Counted from the stretch's first letter, positions 1 to 9,404 are shown. The stretch is 64,000 nucleotides of DNA from Corynebacterium minutissimum (GCF_000988205.1 NZ_LAYQ01000001.1:333416-397415), one strand, 5' to 3'. The notes: generated by a model from the letters alone, not told the origin. Program-made: numbers and translations.

Positions 1-1
1 C

Positions 2-541
2 CAGCGCCTCGGCCTGGCTGCCGCACTGCTGGGGGATCCGGGCGTGCTGATCCTGGACGAGCCGGTCAATGGCCTCGATCCGGAAGGTATTCGCTGGGTG
101 CGCTCGCTCGTGCGGGCGCTGGCGGCAGAAGGCCGCACAGTGCTCATCTCCTCCCACCTGCTGGCGGAGATGGCGCAGACGGCGGACCACCTGGTGGTCA
201 TCGGCCGCGGCAGGCTCTTGGCCAATCAGCGCACCTATGACTTTGTGAAGGAAAACTCCAGCGCTTCGGTTGTTGTGCGTTCGGAGCACCTGCGCGAGTT
301 CGGCTCGGCGCTCAAGGCGGCTGGAGTGACCTTCCGCGAGTCGGTCGATGAAGAACAGCGCCCGACGCTGGTGATCCCTCACCAGACCACAGACTACGTC
401 GGCAAGCTGGCCTATTCCACGGGAGTGCCGCTGACGGAATTGACCCTCCACCGCGCCTCACTGGAGGAGGCTTATGTGGCCATGACGGATCGCGCGGTGC
501 AGTACCAAGCGGAGGCACCGCAGAAAGGGGCCCAGCTCTAA
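2..541 (+). CDS. ABC transporter ATP-binding protein, 3' part
   Basis: The frame is open from base 2, so this gene begins before the window. The visible part starts inside the ABC signature helix (QRLGLAAALLGDP), followed by Walker B (VLILDEP), the D-loop (NGLDPEG) and the H-loop histidine (SSHLL). About 100 residues without further motifs follow, as in the ATPases of simple two-component drug or lantibiotic-type exporters. The stop overlaps the ATG of the permease gene by one base (TAATG), so the two are translationally coupled and should form one exporter. The substrate cannot be read from the sequence. Confidence 0.9.
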   Translation, partial: QRLGLAAALLGDPGVLILDEPVNGLDPEGIRWVRSLVRALAAEGRTVLISSHLLAEMAQTADHLVVIGRGRLLANQRTYDFVKENSSASVVVRSEHLREFGSALKAAGVTFRESVDEEQRPTLVIPHQTTDYVGKLAYSTGVPLTELTLHRASLEEAYVAMTDRAVQYQAEAPQKGAQL

Positions 542-1305
542 TGTTTTTCAACACTGTTCACGCGGAGTGGACGAAGCTGCGCACGACGAAGTCCTTCTGG
601 TGGACCACGGCGCTCATCTTCCTCATCGTGACCGGCTGGACGCTGCTGAACTCGCTCAACGCGGGGGAGGCGGTGCTGGGCATTAGCCCGCTGCAGCCGC
701 GGAGCTTGGCCTCCATCCTCCTGCTCATGGGCGTGCCGATCATGATGATCCAGGGCGCGATGATGGTGACCACGGAGTACCGCTACAAGACGCAATCCCT
801 CACGTTCTTGGCCAACCCGAATCGCTGGAGCGTAGCCTGCGCCAAGCTTGTGGTGTATGGCGTGATTGCGGCTGTCATTGCCTTCTTGGGCTTGGTGTAC
901 ATCTTCGTGTTGGCGGATCTCACGGCCAACGAATCCGCGGCGGAGGCCTTCCAGCCTTTCTCCAGCGACGACGGCAAGCACATGCTGTGGGCCTTCCCCA
1001 TCGCGGCCTTTGGCGCGGTGCTCTTCGTGCAGGGTCTGGGTCTGCTGCTGCGGCAGACCGCCGGCACGGTGGCGATTTCCCTCATCTTGTACATGGGTCT
1101 GGAAAACTTGGTGCGCCTGCTCCCGGTGGTGGGAGACAAGGTCATCCACTTCATGCCGTTTACTGCTTTCCAGAACTGGGCGTTGGACTACGTGGATGAG
1201 AACGCCCCGTGGAGCTCGATTGGCTTTGAGGCCCTCGTCTTCTTCGGCTGGGCTGGTGTGCTGTGGATCCTGGGCGTTATCGTGCTGGAGCAGCGCGACG
1301 CGTGA
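541..1305 (+). CDS. ABC transporter permease (ABC-2 type)
   Basis: A 254-residue integral membrane protein with a short cytoplasmic N-terminus (HAEWTKLRTTKSFW, typical of ABC-2 permeases) and about six hydrophobic segments. It directly follows and overlaps the ATPase gene, so it is the membrane partner of that ATPase. Its own stop overlaps the next gene's GTG start (GTGA), which places the efflux gene downstream in the same transcript. Substrate unknown; export of a small hydrophobic compound or peptide is the usual role of this class. Confidence 0.85.
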   Translation: MFFNTVHAEWTKLRTTKSFWWTTALIFLIVTGWTLLNSLNAGEAVLGISPLQPRSLASILLLMGVPIMMIQGAMMVTTEYRYKTQSLTFLANPNRWSVACAKLVVYGVIAAVIAFLGLVYIFVLADLTANESAAEAFQPFSSDDGKHMLWAFPIAAFGAVLFVQGLGLLLRQTAGTVAISLILYMGLENLVRLLPVVGDKVIHFMPFTAFQNWALDYVDENAPWSSIGFEALVFFGWAGVLWILGVIVLEQRDA

Positions 1306-2477
1306 TCCCTTTTCCGCTTCTGGCGACGTTGGCGCTGTTGTCCGCAACAGCGCCTTTCGCTACTGATATGTACTTGCCGGTGATGCCGGAGATCGTCTCC
1401 GATCTGGGCACCACCCGGGCCATGGTGCAGCTGACCATCTCGGGCTTCTTCGTCGGCATGGGCGTGGGCCAACTTGTGATGGGCCCGCTGTCTGATGCCA
1501 TCGGGCGCAAGCGCCTCCTCGTTGCCGGCGCCTTTCTCGCTCTGCTGGCTTCCGTATTGGCGGCGATGGCCCCGACCGCCTCGGTGCTCGTCGTGGCCCG
1601 CGTGCTGCAGGGCCTCGGCGGCGGTGCGTGCGTGGTGCTCTCCCGCGCGGTGGTCCCAGACCTCGTGCATGGTGCCGCGGCGGCGAAAGCCTATTCGCTG
1701 CTCATGGCGCTCCAAGGTATCGCTCCGGCGGTAGCCCCAGTACTGGGCGGCATCCTGGCGGAGCCGCTGGGCTGGCGCGGCATCTTCTGGGTGCTGGCGG
1801 GGCTGCATGCGGTGCAGTTGGTGCTGGCCATCGCTATCGTCCCGGAAACCGCGGGCGGCCGCTCCCGCGATGGGTTGCTGCGCACGGTGGCGGGCAATTA
1901 CTGGGCGGTGCTGACTAACGCCCGGGTTTGGGGCTACCTGGTGACTATGGCCTTCGGCTTCTGTTCGATGTTTTGCTACATCTCCGCCTCGGCGTTTGTG
2001 GTGCAGGACCAGTGGGGATTCTCGCCGTTGGGCTATTCGATGGTCTTCGGCATCAACTCCGTGGGCCTCTTCGCGGCCACGTTGATTAACTCGCGCGCGA
2101 TGGATTCGGTCTCCCCGGCGGTCATGCTGCGCACCGGCGTGACCGGCGTCTTCGCATGCGGGGTGCTCTTGTTGCTATCGGTGATGCTCGGCGCCCCGGT
2201 GTGGGTCTGCCTCATTGTGCTTTTTGCTTGCGTGGCACCGACCGGCTTCATCATGGGCAATGCCACGGCATTGGCCACGGGTTTGATGCGCCCGCGCGCA
2301 GGAAGCGTGTCCGCCATCATGGGCTTTGGCCAGTCCATGCTGGCCAGCGTTATCAGCCCGCTCATGGGCTGGGGCTCGAACGCCGCGCTGACCATGGCCA
2401 TCGGCATGGTGTGCTGCAGCTTCATCTCGTTGTGCGGCCTCGTGGTATCCACGCGGCTGGCCCGCGGCGCCGCGTGA
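1302..2477 (+). CDS. MFS multidrug efflux transporter, Bcr/CflA type
   Basis: A 391-residue, 12-helix major facilitator protein. The N-terminal segment ATDMYLPVMPEI and the loop-2 motif GPLSDAIGRKRLL are typical of the Bcr/CflA drug:H+ antiporter subfamily. I chose the GTG at 1302 because it overlaps the permease stop in a GTGA arrangement and leaves the first helix directly after the start; an upstream GTG at 1263 would add 13 polar residues inside the permease gene. Likely co-transcribed with the ABC exporter, giving an efflux operon. Confidence 0.85.
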   Translation: MIPFPLLATLALLSATAPFATDMYLPVMPEIVSDLGTTRAMVQLTISGFFVGMGVGQLVMGPLSDAIGRKRLLVAGAFLALLASVLAAMAPTASVLVVARVLQGLGGGACVVLSRAVVPDLVHGAAAAKAYSLLMALQGIAPAVAPVLGGILAEPLGWRGIFWVLAGLHAVQLVLAIAIVPETAGGRSRDGLLRTVAGNYWAVLTNARVWGYLVTMAFGFCSMFCYISASAFVVQDQWGFSPLGYSMVFGINSVGLFAATLINSRAMDSVSPAVMLRTGVTGVFACGVLLLLSVMLGAPVWVCLIVLFACVAPTGFIMGNATALATGLMRPRAGSVSAIMGFGQSMLASVISPLMGWGSNAALTMAIGMVCCSFISLCGLVVSTRLARGAA

Positions 2478-2511
2478 AGTTCAACAGATGTGCACAACGC
2501 AGAGAGCGTTC

Positions 2512-3879
2512 ATGCGTATTATTGGCCGCATGGCTACCCCACGTCTCGCCGAGCTTCGCCTGAGCAAGTTCAAGTCTTTCCAAGATGCTGTATTGACTCT
2601 GCATCCAGTCACCTTTCTGACTGGCTTAAACAGTTCTGGAAAGTCGAATGCTTTGGATGGGCTGGAGGTTTTGTCCCGCTTGGCATCGGGGGCAGAACTA
2701 GGAGACGCACTTGATGGGCGCATGACCCAAACCGGCCCGATCCGAGGTGGCTCTCGTGGTTGCGCCCCGCATGGTACCGAGAGCTTTGAACTGGGCTGTA
2801 CCGTTGAATCTGGGACAGATACGTACCGCTATGACGTCGAGGTTCAGGTATATCCGGAGTTGCGTGTTGTCAAAGAAAGCCTCGTGGGTACCGGATATTC
2901 CGTAAAGAGCGGCACCCGCACTAGCGATGCAGAGTTGTTTAAGACCCAGCCGGCAGCAGACAACCGAGCTGGGATCTACACGTTAATTTTTAGCGGAAAG
3001 CGTGGGGCAAACCCCACCACACTCTTGCGTGACTCTCGCCTTATTTTGGGACAGATTAAAGCGGTGCTTGCGGGAAAGAACCGTGCAGAGAATTCGGTGT
3101 TGAAAGGGGCGTCGATTGTATCCATGGCGCTTCGATCAGTGTTTCACCTCGATCCAGTCCCCAGCCTCATGCGGGATTACGTCCCAAGGAAGAGCACGCA
3201 GCTGAAGCGTAGCGGTGAGAACCTCTCGGCGGTACTGTGGCAGTTGCACAAGGATTCCCCCAAGACTTTCCAAGAGCTAGGGCAGCTGGCCGCTTATGTG
3301 ACTGGAGTGGATTCCACACTGGACTTTATTGACTCGCCGTTGGACGAAGTCATGCTGACCCTCGTGGAACACTTCGAAGATGGAAAGCAAGAAAGAACGC
3401 CTGCTCGTGAAATGAGCGATGGCCTCCTCCGATTCCTCGCAATTGCAACGGCGCTTAAAACTGCGCCCAAGGACTTGGATATCGAACAGCCACTTGAACT
3501 TGGTGATGACGTAGAGAACCCAGTAGCTCAAATTGTCGTCGAAGAAATGGAAAACGGGCTCCACCCTTCGCAGGCGCAAAGAGTTATGCAGATGCTTAGC
3601 GAATCCGCACGCAAACATGACTCGCAGGTTCTTGTCACGACCCACAGTCCTGCCATCTTGGACCAGATTTCTGGGGAGAAAAACGGTCAGGTAGCAGTGT
3701 GCTACCGGGATAGCAGAACCGGACAAAGCGAGCTCTCGCCTTTGGTGGAGTTACCGGATTTCGTGGAATCCATTTCCAAGCACAGCTTGGGTGCTGCGGT
3801 CACCGCTGGTGAATTAGTCGATGACACCGAAACACAGATTAGTTTCGAGAACATGAATCGGCTTTTTGGGATCGGCTGA
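2512..3879 (+). CDS. AAA (AAA_15/AAA_21-like) ATPase, partner of PIN nuclease
   Basis: An SMC/RecF-like P-loop ATPase of about 455 residues. Walker A is GLNSSGKS near residue 38, the signature region is REMSDGLLRFLA, Walker B is IVVEEMENGLHP, and the H-loop is VTTHSPAIL. Between them lies a long insert without recognisable motifs. This is the architecture of OLD-like/AAA_21 ATPases that drive many phage-defence and toxin modules. Starts at 2488, 2512 and 2530 are possible; 2512 has a purine-rich stretch (AGAGAG) at good spacing. The stop overlaps the PIN gene by one base (TGATG). Base composition looks clearly less GC-rich than the flanking genes, suggesting transfer. A role in defence is inference. 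Confidence 0.8.
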   Translation: MRIIGRMATPRLAELRLSKFKSFQDAVLTLHPVTFLTGLNSSGKSNALDGLEVLSRLASGAELGDALDGRMTQTGPIRGGSRGCAPHGTESFELGCTVESGTDTYRYDVEVQVYPELRVVKESLVGTGYSVKSGTRTSDAELFKTQPAADNRAGIYTLIFSGKRGANPTTLLRDSRLILGQIKAVLAGKNRAENSVLKGASIVSMALRSVFHLDPVPSLMRDYVPRKSTQLKRSGENLSAVLWQLHKDSPKTFQELGQLAAYVTGVDSTLDFIDSPLDEVMLTLVEHFEDGKQERTPAREMSDGLLRFLAIATALKTAPKDLDIEQPLELGDDVENPVAQIVVEEMENGLHPSQAQRVMQMLSESARKHDSQVLVTTHSPAILDQISGEKNGQVAVCYRDSRTGQSELSPLVELPDFVESISKHSLGAAVTAGELVDDTETQISFENMNRLFGIG

Positions 3880-4343
3880 TGCGCGTTTACTTCATCGATA
3901 CCTCTGTGCTGGATAACCTGCTTGCGATTCCTCACAAATGCCAAGCTAAAGAACAAGCCAAAATCGATTTTGCGGAACGCCAAAGTGAGAACGCGAAGTT
4001 CATCCTGCCGATTACCGCGGTCATTGAAACCGGAAATCACATTGCGCAGCTTCCGCAGGGCGACGTGAGGCGCAAAATTGCGGAAAAATTTTCCCAGATG
4101 CTAGAGCTGACCGCCCATCAACAATCCCCATGGATCCTGCATGACTTTCAGTGGAACAAGGAGTTCATCACCGAGCTCGTCTCAAGGCACCGTGCGGGTC
4201 TATCAATGGTGGACATGATGACTCAGCAGGTTGGTGGCGGCGACCTTTGTATTCTGACTGAGCGCGAGTTGTATAAGCGCGCCACCGGAATTACCGCAGA
4301 AGTGTGGACATACGATGCGGCGCTGGGTGCATATTCTGGATAG
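3879..4343 (+). CDS. PIN-domain nuclease-like protein
   Basis: A 154-residue protein with the layout of a PIN-domain RNase: DTSVL at the N-terminus (Asp7), ITAVIETGNHI (Glu50), a C-terminal VDMM segment (Asp112) followed by GGDLCILTERE (Asp122), and WTYD (Asp146). PIN domains use three to four such acids to bind Mg2+ and cut RNA. It is translationally coupled to the upstream AAA ATPase (TGATG), so the two proteins are made together, and no VapB-like antitoxin gene lies next to it. The ATPase may therefore sense a trigger and control the nuclease. The function of the pair is inferred, not established. Confidence 0.75.
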   Translation: MRVYFIDTSVLDNLLAIPHKCQAKEQAKIDFAERQSENAKFILPITAVIETGNHIAQLPQGDVRRKIAEKFSQMLELTAHQQSPWILHDFQWNKEFITELVSRHRAGLSMVDMMTQQVGGGDLCILTERELYKRATGITAEVWTYDAALGAYSG

Positions 4344-4390
4344 GTCATGCCCAATCAAGGGCGAGGCACATCGAGCTCGCGGGCGTGCTC

Positions 4391-5854
4391 CTACTGCAGC
4401 GCTGAAGTCAGGCGCATGACGTTGTCCACGTAGCGGCGCAGCAGGCCGCGCTCGTTCCATTCTTCGAGGGTGAGCTCGTGGCAGACCTTCTTGTAATTGG
4501 TGGCCAGCTGGGTGAAATCCTCGATGAGGTCGCCCTTGGCCACCAGCATGGTCGATTCATAGTTGAGGCCGAAGGAGCGCATATCCATGTTGGAAGACCC
4601 GAACATGCACAGCGGTTCGCGCTCCGGCAGGCCCGGGTCCGCCAGGATGAACTTGGAGTGCAGCACGAAGGGCTCGGGGAATTGGAAGATCCGCACTCCC
4701 GCCTCCAAGAGTGCCTGGTAGTAGGAGGACTGCGCGTGGTGGACCATGAACTGGTCCGCCTTCGCGGACACTAGGAGCTCCACCTCGACGTCGCGGTAGC
4801 AGGCGGTGGTCACCGCCTCCAAGAGGGACTCATCCGGGATGAAGTAGGGCGAGCAGAGGATGAGCTTTTCCTTCGCGTGGTGCACCACCGAATTGAACAT
4901 GCGCAGGTTGGGTTCCGTGGTGTAGCCGGGGCCGGAGGGGACCAACTGGAGGTGGTTGGAGTCCGCCGTCATAGCGTCGTCATAGGGCTGCATGTCCAAG
5001 GACAGCTGCTCCTCTGATTCCAGATACCAATCCACCGCGAACACCGCGGCGAGCGAAGTGACCACCGGTCCGGTCATTTCGACCATGTAGTCGATCCATG
5101 CGCGGTCCTTGGTCTTGTACTCGCGCTTGATCATGTTCATCGAGCCCAAGAAGCCAGTATGGCCATCGATGACCACGATCTTGCGGTGATTGCGCAGATC
5201 CGGGCGGCGGAAGCGGCCCTTGTGCAGCTGCAGCGGAAGCATGAGCCGCCAGTCGACGTCAATCTCGGTGAGGCGCTTGCCCAGCGTGAAGTAGCCCTTG
5301 TACTTCAGGCTGCCGATCTGATCGAGCAGCAGCTTGACCTCCACGCCGCGCTCGCGGGCGCGCGCCAGGGACTGGAAGAAAACATCGGTCACCTCATCCC
5401 AAGACTGGATGTAGATCTCAATGAGCACGTATTTCTCAGCCCGGTCCACGGCCCGCGCCATGGCCAAGATGGCCTCCTCATAGGAGGCGTGGAGGCCCTT
5501 GTTGTGCCCGATGAGGGCCGGGTGCCCGGTGAGGTTGCGGTTGAGCTGGATGAGGGATTCCACCTCCGGGGAAAGCCGGCCGGAGGGATGGTTGGGGGTG
5601 GAGGCGGTGACGTCGTTTAGCAGCGCATTGGCTTCTTGCTGGATGCGGTGGCGGCGGCGGTTGATGTAGGGCGAACCCATGAGCAAGAACAGCGGCAGCC
5701 CCACGATGGGAAGTACAAGAATGGCCAGCAGCCAGGCGGTAGAGCTGGAGGGGCGGCGGCCCTCGGGGACCACGCCGATGGCGATGATCTTGATGCCGTA
5801 GTCAATAACCAGCAGCACGAGCTGCCAGACGGAGAGATCGACGTTCACGTTCAT
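4391..5854 (-). CDS. cls: Cardiolipin synthase
   Basis: A 487-residue phospholipase-D superfamily enzyme that joins phosphatidylglycerol molecules to make cardiolipin at the inner membrane. Two N-terminal hydrophobic helices form the PLDc_N anchor. They are followed by two HKD motifs, HRKIVVIDGHTGFLGSMN and HSKFILAD with GSSNMD. The length matches the family. It ends 48 bases from the oppositely oriented PIN gene and lies 6 bases downstream of xthA on the same strand, so it is probably co-transcribed with xthA. Confidence 0.92.
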   Translation of the reverse strand: MNVNVDLSVWQLVLLVIDYGIKIIAIGVVPEGRRPSSSTAWLLAILVLPIVGLPLFLLMGSPYINRRRHRIQQEANALLNDVTASTPNHPSGRLSPEVESLIQLNRNLTGHPALIGHNKGLHASYEEAILAMARAVDRAEKYVLIEIYIQSWDEVTDVFFQSLARARERGVEVKLLLDQIGSLKYKGYFTLGKRLTEIDVDWRLMLPLQLHKGRFRRPDLRNHRKIVVIDGHTGFLGSMNMIKREYKTKDRAWIDYMVEMTGPVVTSLAAVFAVDWYLESEEQLSLDMQPYDDAMTADSNHLQLVPSGPGYTTEPNLRMFNSVVHHAKEKLILCSPYFIPDESLLEAVTTACYRDVEVELLVSAKADQFMVHHAQSSYYQALLEAGVRIFQFPEPFVLHSKFILADPGLPEREPLCMFGSSNMDMRSFGLNYESTMLVAKGDLIEDFTQLATNYKKVCHELTLEEWNERGLLRRYVDNVMRLTSALQ

Positions 5855-5860
5855 GGCAGG

Positions 5861-6670
5861 CTAGCGCACCGACGCGAAATCGGGGACATCGAAATCTGCG
5901 ATCAGCGGCACGTGGTCGGAAGTCTTGTCACCGGCGCGCTCCACCATGTCCACCTGGGCGCCCTGGACGAGGCGCGCTAGTGGCTCGCTGGCTAGCTGGA
6001 AGTCGATGCGCATGCCCTCGTTCTTCTGGAAGCGCAGGGACTTGTAATCAAAGTAAGTCCAGCGCTCCTCTTCGGTGAAACGGCGCGTAACCTCCTGCAG
6101 CCCGGCCTCCTGAAGCATCTGGAAAGCCGCGCGCTCGGGCTCGGTGACGTGCGTCTTGCCGCGGAAAAGAGAGATGTCCCAGACGTCCTCATCCCGTGGA
6201 GCAATGTTGAAATCGCCCGTGAGCAGTAGCTTCGATTGCGCGCGGGTTTCCACATAGCGTGCCAAGGAGTAGAGAAAATCCAGCTTGTAATCAAAGTGCC
6301 GGTCCGTAATCTCACGGCCGTTGGGAACATAGAGGGACCAAATCTCGATCCCGCGGATGCGGGCTGAGACCGCCCGGGCCTCGCGCTTTTGCTCCTTGGC
6401 GGGGTCCTTGTGGAAACCCGGCTGAGCAGGGAAGAAGGTCTGGACCTCCTCCGGTTCTTCCTTGGATAGGATGGCCACGCCATTCCACTGGTTCAGGCCG
6501 TGGCAGGTGACGTGGTAGCCGGCCTCCTCGAAAGGCTTGCGGGGGAACTTCGCATCCGCCACCTTGGTTTCTTGCAGGCAGAGCACGTCGATGTCGTGTT
6601 TGGCCAGCAAGTCCACCGCGCGCTGGGCGCGGGTGCGGACGGAGTTGATGTTCCAGGTAGCGATGCGCAT
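5861..6670 (-). CDS. xthA: Exodeoxyribonuclease III (AP endonuclease)
   Basis: A 269-residue exonuclease III-family protein that cleaves DNA at abasic sites and removes 3' blocking groups in base-excision repair. Family motifs are all present: RIATWNINSVR, LQETK (metal-binding Glu), LYVPNGREITDRHF, LTGDFNIAP and SDHVPLIADF (catalytic His). The ATG at 6670 is unambiguous. The order xthA-GNAT-def is the one known from mycobacteria (Rv0427c-Rv0429c), which supports the assignment. Confidence 0.93.
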   Translation of the reverse strand: MRIATWNINSVRTRAQRAVDLLAKHDIDVLCLQETKVADAKFPRKPFEEAGYHVTCHGLNQWNGVAILSKEEPEEVQTFFPAQPGFHKDPAKEQKREARAVSARIRGIEIWSLYVPNGREITDRHFDYKLDFLYSLARYVETRAQSKLLLTGDFNIAPRDEDVWDISLFRGKTHVTEPERAAFQMLQEAGLQEVTRRFTEEERWTYFDYKSLRFQKNEGMRIDFQLASEPLARLVQGAQVDMVERAGDKTSDHVPLIADFDVPDFASVR

Positions 6671-6675
6671 GTGGT

Positions 6676-7674
6676 TTAGGGTACTTGAGGCAGGCGGCGG
6701 GCGTAACGGTGGCGGTGCTGCTCTAGGAAGCCGAGCTTCTCATAGAGCCGAATCCCGGCCGTGTTACCTGCCACGACCTGCAGGTAGGCCTTCTCAGCGC
6801 CCTGGGCTTTGCCCCAGGCCAGCATGTGCGCGCCCAGCGCGGTGCCCAGTCCCTTGCGGCGCCAACCTTCGGCGACCTCCACGGCGGAGTAGCCCAGCCA
6901 CACGGTGCCGTCACCGGATTCCGTCAGCGTGCCCCGGGTAATCGCGATGGTCTCACCCGTCGGGGCGAGCAGGCGCCCAAAGCCCATGGTCCCGTCGATG
7001 CGGCTGCGCAGGTACTCCAGGGCCAACGGCGGCAGGGTCTGACCACGGAAGTGGTAGAGGTCGAGCCACTCGGAATCGGGCTGCTCGTCGATGCGGAAGC
7101 TGACGTCCCCCGGGGCAGGGAGCTCCGCCAAATCGCGCACCATCACGAGGATCTCCGGTTCGAGCTCCCACGCTTCGGGTTCTGCTGCCAGCAGCTTCTC
7201 CGCGGAGGCACCGATGCGCTCCGGAATGGCCAGGCACACGGGCAGCTCGTGGCGGGCATAAAACGCTTCGATCTCCTCCATCGGCACCGGGAGGAAACCC
7301 GCAGAAGGGCCGAGCGGGATCGCCGAGTTGGAGCGGCCGGTCACGCCGTCGCCGGCGCGCATGAGCCACTGGCCATCTGAGGTCCACGTGTGCTCCTTGC
7401 CGGGGAAGGCCGCCGCGGTGGCCACCTCGACGGCCCGGATATCGGAGTTGCGAACCGTGCGCGGCGAGAGGCGCTTAATAATCTTGAGCTGCTCCGGCGG
7501 AATCTCCACCGCGTCGAGCGAAGACGGGTAGCCGCCGACCTCTTGCGGCCGGATGAGCAGTGGATCCAGACTGAGCACGTGGCCGATGACATCGCTGTAC
7601 ACGCCGTCGAAATCGCGCCGGGCCACGACGCGCTCGCCCACGGAGACGTCATCGGAGCGGAAGATGCGGGACAT
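6676..7674 (-). CDS. GNAT family N-acetyltransferase
   Basis: A 332-residue protein with an N-terminal region resembling Rv0428c-type proteins and a C-terminal GCN5-related acetyltransferase domain. The acetyl-CoA loop is visible as VAEGWRRKGLGTALGAHML, followed by VVAGNTAGIRLYEKLGF, the classic last GNAT helix. The ATG at 7674 was chosen because it overlaps the def stop by one base; the longer frame lies inside def. It sits between xthA and def, as in Mycobacterium tuberculosis. Substrate unknown. Confidence 0.88.
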   Translation of the reverse strand: MSRIFRSDDVSVGERVVARRDFDGVYSDVIGHVLSLDPLLIRPQEVGGYPSSLDAVEIPPEQLKIIKRLSPRTVRNSDIRAVEVATAAAFPGKEHTWTSDGQWLMRAGDGVTGRSNSAIPLGPSAGFLPVPMEEIEAFYARHELPVCLAIPERIGASAEKLLAAEPEAWELEPEILVMVRDLAELPAPGDVSFRIDEQPDSEWLDLYHFRGQTLPPLALEYLRSRIDGTMGFGRLLAPTGETIAITRGTLTESGDGTVWLGYSAVEVAEGWRRKGLGTALGAHMLAWGKAQGAEKAYLQVVAGNTAGIRLYEKLGFLEQHRHRYARRLPQVP

Positions 7675-8288
7675 TAGTCGTCGTGCCCGAAGGGGTCCTC
7701 GTCCTCGCCCGGCAGCCAGGTAAGCCCGGCCTCGGTCCACCCGTTGCGCTTGATGACCTTCTTGGCCTGGCGCTTGTAGCGGCCGGTGAGCACGTCGGTG
7801 TAGACAAAGCCGTCGAGGTGGCCGGTTTCGTGCTGCAGCATGCGCGCGAAGAAGCCGTAGCCCTCGATGGAGATGTCCTCGCCCTTCTCGTTCTTGCCGG
7901 TCACGCGAGCCCAGTCGGCGCGGCCGGTGGGGAAACCCTCGCCGGGGACGGAGAGGCAGCCTTCGTCCTCGGAGCCGTCGTCAGCCGGCATGGTCTCCGG
8001 GATCTCGGAGGTTTCCAGCACCGGGTTGATGACGCAGCCGCGCCGCATGCCGCCTTCGGGAAGCTCGGTGCCATCTGGCCCGTCGGTGTCGGGGCAGTGG
8101 TAGACAAAGAGGCGCTTGTTCACGCCGATCTGGTTGGCAGCCAGGCCTACTCCGTGCGCGGCATCCATGGTTTCGTGCATGTCCGCGATGAGCTCCTGCA
8201 GCTCGGGGGAGTCGATGGCTTCGGTGACCGGCTCGGTGGGATTGTGAAGGACCGGGTCGCCGTGGATAACGATGGGACGAATAGTCAT
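7674..8288 (-). CDS. def: Peptide deformylase
   Basis: A 204-residue metalloenzyme that removes the N-terminal formyl group from new proteins. The three family motifs are present: [10 protein letters not shown] (GxGLAAxQ), EGCLSVPG (metal-binding Cys) and [10 protein letters not shown] (HExxH with the two His ligands). The ATG at 8288 ([15 protein letters not shown]) matches where the family begins; the open frame further upstream overlaps the divergent DUF3263 gene and looks non-coding. The stop overlaps the GNAT start by one base, suggesting coupling. Confidence 0.93.
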   Translation of the reverse strand: MTIRPIVIHGDPVLHNPTEPVTEAIDSPELQELIADMHETMDAAHGVGLAANQIGVNKRLFVYHCPDTDGPDGTELPEGGMRRGCVINPVLETSEIPETMPADDGSEDEGCLSVPGEGFPTGRADWARVTGKNEKGEDISIEGYGFFARMLQHETGHLDGFVYTDVLTGRYKRQAKKVIKRNGWTEAGLTWLPGEDEDPFGHDD

Positions 8289-8304
8289 GGCATACAGTCT
8301 AAGC

Positions 8305-8559
8305 ATGCACTCCCTGTCAGACCTAGACGCCGCGATTTTGGACTTCGAGGCCCACGCCCCGCGCGATATCGGCGCCAAGGAGGAGGCCATCCGTGCGCAG
8401 CTGGACATTACTCCGGTCCGCTACCACCAACGCCTCAACGTGCTCCTGGATGACCCCGCAGCGCACGCCTCCTACCCGCTGTTGGTCACCCGTCTGCGCC
8501 GGCTTCGCGACGTCCGCGACGACGTCCGGCGCGCCGCACGCGATAATGCCCCAGACTGA
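8305..8559 (+). CDS. DUF3263 family small protein
   Basis: An 84-residue soluble protein with the [12 protein letters not shown] start and the [17 protein letters not shown] helix-turn-helix-like segment of the DUF3263 family (Rv0430-like). It is divergent from def with only 16 bases between the starts, so the two promoters must overlap. The ATG at 8305 is chosen; upstream starts would lie inside def. The function is unknown; the helical, arginine-rich C-terminus is compatible with nucleic-acid binding, but that is only inference. Confidence 0.8.
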   Translation: MHSLSDLDAAILDFEAHAPRDIGAKEEAIRAQLDITPVRYHQRLNVLLDDPAAHASYPLLVTRLRRLRDVRDDVRRAARDNAPD

Positions 8560-8585
8560 GCGAATCAGATACTAAAGTTGCCAAT

Positions 8586-9356
8586 GTGACTAATGTGAAT
8601 CCGGAAAACTCTGTCTCGTCCGCTGACCACGCGCGCCACGCCGCCGATTCTGACGCGGCCGCCGCCCCGGCCGCCGCTGCCGCTCCTGCGAGCAAGCTCC
8701 CCCTGCGCGGGCTCGCCATGGTGCTCATCGCCGTTGCCGTCATGCTCGGCATGTGGGCGCTCTATGCCATGACCTCTGATGATTCCGAGGACACCGCGCA
8801 GAACGCGCCGGCAGGCAACGATGCTGTCGTGTCCGGCCCCGCGACTGGCGGCGTCGAGGGTGACGGTGCTGCCGCCGGTGGCGCGGAAGGAGAGGCGGAC
8901 AAGAACCGCGAGGAGTCGGATGCTGCCGGTGCTGACGCCGAGGCTGGCGCAGACGGCGACGCTGAAGCCGAGCGTGACGCTGCTCGCGACGACAACGCTG
9001 AGGAGGGCGCTGCCGCAGGTAGCCCCGACCGCGCCCAGGCGGAGATCCCCGTCAACGTCTACAACAACTCCGGTCGCGCCAACTTCGCTGCCGATGAGGC
9101 CGAGCGCCTGAAGTCCCAGCACTTCCACATCGCCGAGGTGGGCAATATCAGCGGCGACGTGCTCGTTGCACCGAAGACCACCGTCTACTTCCCTGAGGGC
9201 GATGCGGCCGCCGAGAGCCTGGCCAAAGAAGTTGCCGCCCAGTACTACGGTGCCAACGTGCCGGCGGAAGCGATTGCTCTGTACCCGGCCGAGCTGACCG
9301 GGGACTACACCAAGGGTGATGCCGTCGTGGTTGTCCTCGCGGTTCCCCAAGCCTAG
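8586..9356 (+). CDS. Membrane-anchored LytR_C-domain protein
   Basis: A 256-residue protein with a short Ala-rich cytoplasmic N-terminus, one transmembrane helix (about residues 42-62), a long acidic Ala/Glu/Asp linker (about 65-150) and a C-terminal domain beginning IPVNVYNNSGRANFA that matches the LytR C-terminal domain family. The likely location is the outer face of the membrane. The start is the GTG at 8586. It follows the DUF3263 gene in the order seen around Rv0430-Rv0431 in mycobacteria. A wall-related role is inferred from the domain only. Confidence 0.8.
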   Translation: MTNVNPENSVSSADHARHAADSDAAAAPAAAAAPASKLPLRGLAMVLIAVAVMLGMWALYAMTSDDSEDTAQNAPAGNDAVVSGPATGGVEGDGAAAGGAEGEADKNREESDAAGADAEAGADGDAEAERDAARDDNAEEGAAAGSPDRAQAEIPVNVYNNSGRANFAADEAERLKSQHFHIAEVGNISGDVLVAPKTTVYFPEGDAAAESLAKEVAAQYYGANVPAEAIALYPAELTGDYTKGDAVVVVLAVPQA

Positions 9357-9404
9357 GGAATAAAATCTTATTAAATTCATCCGCCCGACGGATAGGATGA
9401 ATGG

